64,000 bases of DNA from positions 1-64,000 of the forward strand of contig DATKRS010000024.1 of NCBI GenBank assembly GCA_035532035.1. The letters run 5' to 3'. Below, one piece after another: positions 24,942 to 31,947 of this stretch. The notes beneath the pieces were generated by a model. The model saw only the letters and a list, made by a program, of their open reading frames with translations. It made no database searches and was not told the DNA's origin. Origin of the DNA: Candidatus Dormiibacterota bacterium. GTDB taxonomy: Bacteria > Vulcanimicrobiota > Vulcanimicrobiia > Vulcanimicrobiales > Vulcanimicrobiaceae. The position numbers were made by a program, and so were the translations under genes. How positions within the stretch are numbered: the stretch's first letter is position 1; each line of letters opens with the position of its first letter.

Positions 24942-25444
24942 GCATCTCGCCCGTCTACGCGATCCTCGCGCTCGTCGGCGTACAGCGCGTCGCGGAGGTG
25001 GTGTACGCCGAGCGCAACGCGCGCGCACTGCGTGCTCGCGGCGGCGTCGAGATCGCGGCGTGGCAGCACCCGTTCTTCGTTGCGCTGCACGCGGCGTGGT
25101 TTCTCTCGATGGCGTGGCTCGTTCCGGCCGGCGCGGCGGTGAACTGGTACCTCGTCGGCGGCTACGCGCTCTTGCAACTCGCGCGCGCGTGGGTGCTCGC
25201 GACGCTCGGAGCACGCTGGACGACGCGCCTGATCGTGCTTCCCGGCGTTCCGCTCGTACGCGCGGGGCCGTACCGCATCATGCGCCATCCCAACTACGCG
25301 ATCGTCGTGCTCGAGATTGCGCTGTTGCCCGCGGCGTTCGGCGCGTATTGGATCGCGGGTACGTTCACGCTCTTGAACGCGCTCTTGTTAACGTGGCGCG
25401 TTCGCGCGGAAGACGCCGCCCTGGCCGCCGGGCGCGCGGGCTGA
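24938..25444 (+). CDS. isoprenylcysteine-methyltransferase-like membrane protein (BpsB-like)
   Basis: The 168-residue integral membrane protein has about four hydrophobic segments. The conserved SAM-binding C-terminal half reads PLVRAGPYRIMRHPNYAIVV, with RHPNY the family motif, followed by LLLTWRVRAEDAAL. The family (PF04140/ICMT-like) methylates prenylated or lipid substrates in the membrane. Its ATG overlaps the polyketide synthase stop (ATGA), so the likely substrate is the alkylpyrone made by that enzyme, by analogy with BpsB. It is followed after 13 nt by the tRNA-modification gene, probably on the same transcript. Confidence 0.85.
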   Translation: MSISPVYAILALVGVQRVAEVVYAERNARALRARGGVEIAAWQHPFFVALHAAWFLSMAWLVPAGAAVNWYLVGGYALLQLARAWVLATLGARWTTRLIVLPGVPLVRAGPYRIMRHPNYAIVVLEIALLPAAFGAYWIAGTFTLLNALLLTWRVRAEDAALAAGRAG

Positions 25445-25457
25445 GATCCGCGCCTCG

Positions 25458-26408
25458 ATGGCCGTCGTTCCCGCGACTGCGCAGACCATCCGCCGCGCCG
25501 CGCAGACGTTGCGCGATGGAGGCGTCGTGGCGTTCCCCACCGAGACGGTCTACGGCTTGGCTGCTCTCGCGCTCGACGCCCATGCGGCGGCGCGCATCTT
25601 CGAGATCAAAGAACGGCCCTCGTTCGATCCGCTCATCGTGCACGTGAGCGACGAAGATATGCTCGCCCTCGTTGCACGCGAGATCTCGCCGGAGGCGCGC
25701 GCGCTGATGCGCCGCTTCTGGCCCGGAGCTCTCACGATCGTGCTCCCGCGTGCCGACGCCGTGCCAGGGATCGTTACCGCCGGCTTGCCGACGGTGGCGG
25801 TGCGCATGCCCTCCCATCCGGTCGCGCTCGCGCTCCTGCGCGAAACCGGCGCTCCGATCGCCGCTCCGAGTGCGAACCGCTTCGGTGGCCTGACACCGAC
25901 GCGCGCGCAACACGTGGAAAAGATGCTCGGGCAGCGCGTGGAGTGCATTCTCGACGCCGGCCCGACGCAGCTCGGGGTCGAGTCGACGATCGTGCGGCTC
26001 GATCCGCGCCCCGCGCTGCTTCGTCCCGGCGCGATCGCCGCGGAGGAAATCGAAGCGATCGTGGGTCCGCTGGAGCGCAACGTGGACGAGCGCGGCGCGC
26101 CGCTCGCGCCGGGGCGGCTCGCCCATCATTACGCACCGGCGACGCCGTTGCGCGTCGTCGCGAGCGCCGGCGTCCCCCCGGCCGAGCGCCACGGATCGGG
26201 ATACCTTGCATTCCAGCATGCTCCGCAGGGCTACGCAGCCGTGCGCGTGCTCTCTCCGAGCGGCGATCTCGGCGATGCGGCGGCGCGCCTCTTCGACCTG
26301 CTTCACGAGCTCGACGCACTGGGGCTCGAACGCATCGACGCCGAGCCGGTACCCGAGCGAGGGCTCGGGCTCGCGATCATGGACCGCCTCCGCCGCGCCG
26401 CGGCATAG
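25458..26408 (+). CDS. ywlC: L-threonylcarbamoyladenylate synthase (Sua5 type)
   Basis: This enzyme makes threonylcarbamoyl-AMP from threonine, bicarbonate and ATP for t6A37 of ANN-decoding tRNAs. The YrdC domain has VVAFPTETVYGLAALA, FEIKERPSFDPLIVHV, WPGALTIVLPR and APSANRFGGLTPTRAQHV. A linker and a C-terminal Sua5 domain (about residues 215-316, with LAPGRLAHHYAPATPLRVV at the junction) make it the long, two-domain form. All expected motifs are present. It sits between the lipid methyltransferase and the S41 protease, spaced 13 nt and 47 nt. Confidence 0.92.
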   Translation: MAVVPATAQTIRRAAQTLRDGGVVAFPTETVYGLAALALDAHAAARIFEIKERPSFDPLIVHVSDEDMLALVAREISPEARALMRRFWPGALTIVLPRADAVPGIVTAGLPTVAVRMPSHPVALALLRETGAPIAAPSANRFGGLTPTRAQHVEKMLGQRVECILDAGPTQLGVESTIVRLDPRPALLRPGAIAAEEIEAIVGPLERNVDERGAPLAPGRLAHHYAPATPLRVVASAGVPPAERHGSGYLAFQHAPQGYAAVRVLSPSGDLGDAAARLFDLLHELDALGLERIDAEPVPERGLGLAIMDRLRRAAA

Positions 26409-26455
26409 TGCCCTGGTCGAGGAATCGAGCGCGCCGGTGCCAATACCATAACGTC

Positions 26456-27802
26456 ATGCCGATGCGCCTTCGACGCCTCTTGTGCGTCGCATACGTCGTA
26501 CTCTTTGCGCTCGTTGCGTTTACCGCGCATCCGGTCGTGGCGCAGACCGAACTCTCCGCGAAAGCCTCGCAAGACGTCGATGAGAGCTTCCATTTGCTGG
26601 AGCAGACCGCGTATCGTCAGATCGGCGCGCAACGCATCTTCGATGCGGCGCGTGCGGGACTGCTCGCGTATGCGCGCAAGCACGGCGCGAACGCCGACGT
26701 TCCCGTCGTGCGCGACTCTGGCGACGACGCGCACGCGCTGAGCGATCTCGATGCAGCGATCGAGAATACGGCAGCGGCCGCGCATGGCGACGCGACGGAT
26801 TACGCGTACGCCGCGATCGCCGGCATGGCCGGCGCATTCGACGATCGCTATACGGAGTTCATGACGCCGGAGGAGTATCGCGCGTTCAACGAAGCGCTCG
26901 ATCCCCAGCGCATCTCGGGCATCGGCGTGCTCGTCGAACAGGATCCCGTTTCATCGTATATCCGTTTTGCGTACGTTCTTCCGAACACTCCAGCCGACCG
27001 GGCCGGCCTGCGCATCGGCGACCTTCTGCTCTCGGTGGAGGGAACGTCGACGAAGGGCATGCCGGTCGACGGCGTGAGGAATCTCCTGCGCGGAAAAGCG
27101 GGGACTCCCGTGACGATCGAGGTTGCGTCTTCTGCAACGGCAACCCCGCGCTCCGTGACGATGACGCGTTCTGAAGTTCAGCCGCCGACGGTTGTCTTCA
27201 AGATGCTGCCGGACGGCATCGGGTACGTGTGGGTCATCGCCTTCGGGCGCGCGACGCCGGACGAGTTCAACGTCGCACTGCAGCGCTTACGCGAGCAGGG
27301 CGCGCGCGCTCTCGTACTCGATCTTCGTAACGATACCGGCGGCTATGTGAACTCGGCGCTCGACATCAGCTCGCACTTCGTGGGCGATCAAGCGCTCATG
27401 ACGGTGGAAGAGCGCGGCGATCGCGCGACGACGTATCATTCGGACGACGAATCGCAGATGGGGTTGCCCATGACGGTGCTCGTGAACGGCTACACCGCAT
27501 CGGCCTCGGAGATCACCGCCGGCGCGCTCCAAGACGACGGCGTGGCAACGCTCGTCGGGACGAAGACGTTCGGGAAAGGCGTGATGCAGACCCTGACCGA
27601 GCTGCCGGACGGAGCGGCGATCAAGATTACGACCGCACATTATCTGACGCCGCGGCATCGCGACATCAACCTGCGCGGCATCGCCCCCGATCTCACCGTC
27701 GACGAAAACCGCAACGCCCGCTTCGGCGAGCTGGATCGCGACGCCCAACTGCGAGCGGCGGTCGCGTACCTCCAAAGGAAGATCGCAAGCCTCCCGCGCT
27801 AG
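26456..27802 (+). CDS. S41 family C-terminal processing peptidase, exported
   Basis: The 448-residue protein has a leader (LRRLLCVAYVVLFALVAFTA ... VVAQ). The N-terminal helical region is followed by a PDZ domain around residues 155-240 (SGIGVLVEQ, ADRAGLRIGDLLLSVEG). The peptidase S41 domain has VLDLRNDTGGYVNSALDI, the catalytic Ser in GYTASASEITAGALQD and the Lys in GTKTFGKGVMQ, forming the Ser-Lys dyad. Such proteases trim periplasmic or cell-wall proteins. It is followed by tRNA-Val. Start codons at 26456 or 26462 are both plausible (ATGCCGATG). Confidence 0.92.
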   Translation: MPMRLRRLLCVAYVVLFALVAFTAHPVVAQTELSAKASQDVDESFHLLEQTAYRQIGAQRIFDAARAGLLAYARKHGANADVPVVRDSGDDAHALSDLDAAIENTAAAAHGDATDYAYAAIAGMAGAFDDRYTEFMTPEEYRAFNEALDPQRISGIGVLVEQDPVSSYIRFAYVLPNTPADRAGLRIGDLLLSVEGTSTKGMPVDGVRNLLRGKAGTPVTIEVASSATATPRSVTMTRSEVQPPTVVFKMLPDGIGYVWVIAFGRATPDEFNVALQRLREQGARALVLDLRNDTGGYVNSALDISSHFVGDQALMTVEERGDRATTYHSDDESQMGLPMTVLVNGYTASASEITAGALQDDGVATLVGTKTFGKGVMQTLTELPDGAAIKITTAHYLTPRHRDINLRGIAPDLTVDENRNARFGELDRDAQLRAAVAYLQRKIASLPR

Positions 27803-27816
27803 GAGTATTCTCTCGT

Positions 27817-27892
27817 GGGCGATTAGCTCAGCTGGGAGAGCGCCTCCCTTACACGGAGGATGTCGCAGGTTCGAGCCCTGCATCGCCCACCA
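27817..27892 (+). tRNA. tRNA-Val (anticodon TAC)
   Basis: The sequence folds as a standard cloverleaf: acceptor GGGCGAT/ATCGCCC, D arm GCTC...GAGC with TGGGA loop, anticodon stem CCTCC/GGAGG with loop CTTACAC (anticodon TAC), and a T arm ending GGTTCGAGCC. The discriminator A is followed by an encoded CCA. It lies between the protease and the enoyl-CoA hydratase genes on the same strand. Confidence 0.96.
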
Positions 27893-27902
27893 AAGGAGCT
27901 CA

Positions 27903-28685
27903 ATGGAAACTGCGAAGTGCGTTCTTACCGGCATCGAGCGTCTAGACGGCATCGCCGTGCTCACGATGCGGCGGCCGGAGCGGCGCAATGCGTTGTCGCT
28001 CGCGATGATGCGCGAGCTGACCGAGCACCTGCACGAGCTCGGCGAGGACGCGAGCGTGCGCGTCATCGTGATTGCGGGAGAAGGGGCGGCGTTTTCAGCG
28101 GGCCACGATTTGAGCGAGCTGCGCGGCCGCAACGCCGAGGAGTATCGCGAGATCTTCGACGCTTGCGTTACGCTGATGCAAGCGATACACGACGTCGCCC
28201 AGCCGGTGATCGCGGAGGTCGCGCGCATCGCGACCGCCGCCGGATGCCAGCTGGTCGCGGCGTGTGACCTTGCGGTGGCATCGACCGAGGCAACCTTCGC
28301 GACGCCCGGGGTGCGCATCGGTCTCTTCTGCAGTACGCCGATGGTGCCGTTGACGCGCGCCGTCGGGCGTAAGCGCGCCATGGAGATGCTCCTGACCGGC
28401 TCGCCGATCGACGCGGAGACAGCGTGCGCGTGGGGGCTCGTCAATCGCGTCGTTCCGCTCGAGCAACTGCGGGACGCAGTGCTTACACTGGCGCGTCGGA
28501 TCGCCGAGGCGAGCGGCGCCGTCGTCGGCATCGGCAAGCGCGCGTTCTACGAGCAGATCGATCGCCCCGAGCGCGACGCCTACGTCTATACGAAAGATGT
28601 CATGACGCGCAACGCGCTGGCCGAACAGGCACAGGAGGGGATCGGCGCATTCCTCGAAAAAAGGCCGCCGCACTGGAAGGGGTAG
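27903..28685 (+). CDS. enoyl-CoA hydratase/isomerase family protein without the usual catalytic Glu pair
   Basis: The 260-residue crotonase-fold protein has VLTMRRPERRNALS, AFSAGHDLSELRG (CoA site and oxyanion) and IATAAGCQLVAACDLAVAS. In hydratases one catalytic Glu lies where this protein has Gln (GCQL), and the second lies where it reads ATPGVRIG (no Glu). This matches the ECHDC3-like subgroup, so hydratase activity is doubtful. Other crotonase reactions, such as hydrolysis or isomerisation, are possible. It is complete, starts 10 nt after the tRNA CCA and carries AAAGGAG just before the ATG. Confidence 0.85.
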   Translation: METAKCVLTGIERLDGIAVLTMRRPERRNALSLAMMRELTEHLHELGEDASVRVIVIAGEGAAFSAGHDLSELRGRNAEEYREIFDACVTLMQAIHDVAQPVIAEVARIATAAGCQLVAACDLAVASTEATFATPGVRIGLFCSTPMVPLTRAVGRKRAMEMLLTGSPIDAETACAWGLVNRVVPLEQLRDAVLTLARRIAEASGAVVGIGKRAFYEQIDRPERDAYVYTKDVMTRNALAEQAQEGIGAFLEKRPPHWKG

Positions 28686-28690
28686 GATAG

Positions 28691-28846
28691 GGCTCCCCGA
28701 AGGAGGCCTTCCTTAATGGAGCTCCCCGGCGGAATCGTGGGCGTCGCCGGTCCGGAGCGAATGCAGCAGACGTCGCCCACACCCGGTATGCGGGAAACCG
28801 CATACGCGACGGCAAGAGCCTCGCCTACGGCGAGGCCTCTTGTTTT
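28691..28846 (+). ncRNA. candidate structured RNA with SRP-like motif
   Basis: Four consecutive hairpins can be read. Hairpin 1: GCTCC (28692-28696) pairs GGAGC (28718-28722), enclosing AAGGA/TCCTT (28700-28704/28710-28714). Hairpin 2: GTGGGCG (28737-28743) pairs CGCCCAC (28774-28780) and encloses GGTCCGGAGCGAATGCAGC. Hairpin 3: GTATGCGG/CCGCATAC closed by a GAAA tetraloop (28786-28805). Hairpin 4 is the terminator. The motif in hairpin 2 closely resembles the apical part of SRP/4.5S RNA helix 8 (GGTCCGGAAGGAAGCAGC), with two changes and one insertion, but the ends do not form the usual single long 4.5S hairpin. It could be a divergent SRP RNA, another small RNA or a riboswitch for the gene at 28868. 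Confidence 0.5.
28814..28846 (+). terminator. intrinsic terminator
   Basis: AAGAGCCTCGCC (28814-28825) pairs with GGCGAGGCCTCTT (28829-28841) around a TAC loop with one bulged base, followed by GTTTTCC. The strong GC stem with a short T-run fits a Rho-independent terminator. It either ends the structured RNA and hydratase transcript or acts as the expression platform of a leader for the next gene. Confidence 0.75.
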
Positions 28847-28867
28847 CCGACGTGAAACGGAGAAGGG

Positions 28868-30868
28868 GTGCTGAGGGATTCACGCGCGCGGTTCGCGCTG
28901 TTGGTGCTGGCGGTAGGGCTGCTGGCGTGTCTCGCCGTCGCTGCGTTGCGGGTACGCACCGAGCTGCACGCACGTCGCGTTGAGATCGCCCTGGACTACG
29001 CCGATTTCATCCAGCTCGCGCGCTCGTACGATTACAATCCGGCCGCATTCCTCATCGCGCTGCGCCGCGCGGGATTGACGTCGCTTGCGCTGACCGAAGA
29101 GCTCGGCTCGGACATCGGCGGCAACGGGAAGGCGTACGCCACTACCGGTGGAGCGCTCGTCTCGCAAGCGCAGATCGCATCGCTGCGGGATCCTCTGCTC
29201 GCGCGCCTGGCCAGCTCGGGGAAGATCGACCTCAACGCCGTCTATCTCGTCGTCACCGATCGCGCCACTTTCGAGCGCTATCGAACGCAACTCCCGTTGC
29301 ACTTCATGGCCAAGAGCATCCACGTGCTGCGCGATCGGTTTCCGTGGCTGATCGAGGTGCACACGCAGATCGATTACTTCAACACCGAGGGTCTCGGCAT
29401 TCCGACCGATCAGCTCTTGCTTGCGAAACGCTTGGGGCTGCTCGTGATTCCGCGCCTCCAGAACGACGAGCGCTTTGCGCAGCCGCAGATGGACGCGCAG
29501 ATCGGCGCCGTCCTCCGCTACGCTCCGAAAGTTTCGACCGTCGTCTTCTTCGGGCTGCGCAACGAAGTGTGGGGGTATCCCGATCGTTTGGCGGACGCCG
29601 GACGCGTCTTTCGCGAGCCCGGCCACGATTTCAACTTTGGATCGATCGAGACGTACGATCCGAGCCAAGTGCAGAAAGGCAACGTCAGTCTCGGGAGGGA
29701 GATCCCCGGGCGGATCGTGCGCGTACAAGCCATCGCGCGTCCGGAGCTCGAGAAGCTCACCCTCGACGACGTCGTCGATCGCTACGTGCTCGGCGTGCGC
29801 GAGCGCAACGTTCGCGTCGTCTATCTGCGTACGTGGCAGCATCAAGACGGAAACCTGTCGATCGAACAGACGAACGTCGAAATGGTGCGTCGCGTCGCAG
29901 ACGAGCTGAAGGCGCACGGTTTCCGCCTCGGAAGAGCCACGCCGATCCCGCTCTACCGCGGCGACAACCGCATTCTCGTCGGGCTGAGCGCGCTGTGCGT
30001 TCCCGCAATCTTCTCGCTGCTGCTCCTCGCCCTGCGCTGGTACCGCCGCGATCTCGTCGTCGCCGCCTACGTCTTGACGATCGCGTTCTACGCGGCGGGC
30101 GTGGTCACGCACCACGAGCTCTTCGCCCGCTCGATGGTCGCGCTCGCCGGTGCTCTGCTCTTCGAGACCGCGGCGTTTCTCGCGCTGGGGCCGGCCTTCG
30201 AGTCGGTGCCGCAGCCCGGAACGCTCGCGCAAGGCGTACGCTCGGTGCGCTGGACGCTCGTCGCAACGGGCGTTGCATTGCTCGGCGCGCTCGTCGTCGT
30301 CGGCGTGATGAGCTCGCCTCTCGCCATGGAGGAGATCGAGCGATTCCGGGGAGTGAAGTTGGTCCTCGCGCTTCCGCCGATCGTCGCGCTCCTGCTCTAT
30401 CTCTTCAGCGGGCGATACGCTGCCGGCTCGACGAGCGTGCGCGCGGTGCTCTTCACGCCGTTACGGGCGTACCAATTGATCGCCGGCCTCGCCATCCTCG
30501 GCGCGGGCGCGGTGCTGCTCATGCGCAGCGGGAACCAAAGCGAGATCGCGCCCTCGCACCTCGAGCTCGCGCTGCGGCGTGGGCTGGAAACGGTGCTCTC
30601 CGTGCGGCCGCGGCTCAAGGAGTTTCTCATCGGCTATCCCGCGATGATGCTCGTTCCCGCTCTCCTGCCGGCGCATCGCCGCGCCGTCGGGTGGCTGTTC
30701 GCGCTCGGCGCCGGCGTCGGCATCGGCGACATCGTCGACACGTTCTCGCACCTGCATACGCCGTTGCTCGTCTCGTTGCTGCGCATCTTCAACGGGCTGT
30801 GGATCGGCATCGTCATCGGCATCGCGTTGATCTGGGTCTATCGCCGCTTCGTTCGCATCGCACCTTGA
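28868..30868 (+). CDS. DUF5693 family membrane protein
   Basis: The 666-residue protein has one N-terminal membrane anchor (FALLVLAVGLLACLAVAAL) and a large extracytoplasmic domain (about 35-365, with RRVEIALDYADFIQLARSYD, LALTEELG and VFFGLRNEVWG). A C-terminal block of about eight membrane helices follows. This is the DUF5693 architecture, whose genes are typically next to csaB, as here (TGATG overlap). Inference from context: it takes part in pyruvylated cell-wall polymer or S-layer attachment at the membrane. The GTG at 28868 is the first start after the terminator. Confidence 0.85.
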   Translation: MLRDSRARFALLVLAVGLLACLAVAALRVRTELHARRVEIALDYADFIQLARSYDYNPAAFLIALRRAGLTSLALTEELGSDIGGNGKAYATTGGALVSQAQIASLRDPLLARLASSGKIDLNAVYLVVTDRATFERYRTQLPLHFMAKSIHVLRDRFPWLIEVHTQIDYFNTEGLGIPTDQLLLAKRLGLLVIPRLQNDERFAQPQMDAQIGAVLRYAPKVSTVVFFGLRNEVWGYPDRLADAGRVFREPGHDFNFGSIETYDPSQVQKGNVSLGREIPGRIVRVQAIARPELEKLTLDDVVDRYVLGVRERNVRVVYLRTWQHQDGNLSIEQTNVEMVRRVADELKAHGFRLGRATPIPLYRGDNRILVGLSALCVPAIFSLLLLALRWYRRDLVVAAYVLTIAFYAAGVVTHHELFARSMVALAGALLFETAAFLALGPAFESVPQPGTLAQGVRSVRWTLVATGVALLGALVVVGVMSSPLAMEEIERFRGVKLVLALPPIVALLLYLFSGRYAAGSTSVRAVLFTPLRAYQLIAGLAILGAGAVLLMRSGNQSEIAPSHLELALRRGLETVLSVRPRLKEFLIGYPAMMLVPALLPAHRRAVGWLFALGAGVGIGDIVDTFSHLHTPLLVSLLRIFNGLWIGIVIGIALIWVYRRFVRIAP

Positions 30869-31947
30869 TGCGCGTGCTGCTCTGCGGGTATTACGGCTTC
30901 GGCAACGTCGGCGATGAAGCGATCCTCGAGGTGATCGTGCAGCGCATGCGCGCGCGCTTTCCCGACGCCGGGCTGGACGTGCTCTCTGCAACGCCGCAAG
31001 CGACCGCGACGCGCTACGGCGTGGGAGCGACGCAACGTTGGGAGTTGCGCGCCGTGCGCCGGGCGATCGCCCGCGCCGATGCGGTCGTCTGCGGCGGGGG
31101 GGGCTTGCTGCAGAGCGCCACGTCGTTGCGCAGTCTTTTCTACTACGCGGGAATCGTGCGCGAAGCGATTCGTTTGCGGCGCAAGACGATGATCTTCGCG
31201 CAATCGATCGGCCCACTGGACCGTCTCGGCGCGATGCTCGTGCGGCGATTCTGCCGCGGCGTCGACCGCGCGACCGTCCGCGACGAACGCTCGCGCGCGC
31301 TGCTCTCGTCGCTCCTTCCGGGCACGCGCGTCGAGCGCACGGCGGACCCGGTCTTTCTCTACGATGCCGCGCCGAGCGTCGATCTGACGCGCGAAGGGCT
31401 TGGCGCGGGCTCCGAACCGTACGCGATCGTCTGCGTACGCGAGGCGCCGGGTTTTGCCGCGGGCGTCGCCCTTCTCGCGCGCGCGGCCGACCGGCTCGCG
31501 CAGGCGCACGGCATCCGCGTCGCGTTCTTGCCGCTCGGAGGCGCGGCCGACGCCGCCGCCTCGACGACCGTCATCCGCGCTTGCAGCGCGCCGGCAGTGC
31601 TCCTGCCCGAGCCGGCCCTCGCGACGGCCGCGGCGGCAATCGCCGGCGCGCGCCTAGTCGTCGGAATGCGTCTGCACGCGCTCGTCCTCGCCGCACGGTA
31701 CGCGGTGCCGTTCGTTGCCGTTCCCTACGATCCGAAGGTCAGCGCGCTGCTCGACGATCTCGAGTATCCGCTCGAGCCGCTGCTTCTGCCGCAGCGCGGC
31801 GCGCGCGCGCAAGACGTCGAGGCGCTCGTCGACGCCGCCGTTGCGCGGCACGACGAGCTTCGCGCGCACCTCGCAGCGCGCATCGAACGCGTGCGAGCGC
31901 TTGCGGAACGAAACTTCGACGTTCTCGGCGAACTCATGGCGGAGTGA
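30868..31947 (+). CDS. csaB: polysaccharide pyruvyl transferase CsaB
   Basis: The 359-residue enzyme adds pyruvyl ketals to a secondary cell-wall polymer, which SLH-domain proteins then bind. Its start is CGYYGFGNVGDEAILEVIV, the hallmark of CsaB. Further blocks are VVCGGGGLLQSATSLRSLFYY, MIFAQSIGPL and RLVVGMRLHALVLAARYAVP in the GT-B-like C-terminal half. It is translationally coupled upstream to DUF5693 (TGATG) and downstream to ileS (TGATG). Presence in a presumably diderm organism suggests SLH proteins or outer-membrane tethering by pyruvylated polymer. Confidence 0.92.
   Translation: MRVLLCGYYGFGNVGDEAILEVIVQRMRARFPDAGLDVLSATPQATATRYGVGATQRWELRAVRRAIARADAVVCGGGGLLQSATSLRSLFYYAGIVREAIRLRRKTMIFAQSIGPLDRLGAMLVRRFCRGVDRATVRDERSRALLSSLLPGTRVERTADPVFLYDAAPSVDLTREGLGAGSEPYAIVCVREAPGFAAGVALLARAADRLAQAHGIRVAFLPLGGAADAAASTTVIRACSAPAVLLPEPALATAAAAIAGARLVVGMRLHALVLAARYAVPFVAVPYDPKVSALLDDLEYPLEPLLLPQRGARAQDVEALVDAAVARHDELRAHLAARIERVRALAERNFDVLGELMAE

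Noticed and set aside
28716-28874. Short gene starting at ATG 28716 behind AAGGAGG
   Set aside because: It would run through a strong terminator hairpin and three other stems, and its product has no family features; the SD-like sequence is part of hairpin 1. Structured RNA explains the region better.
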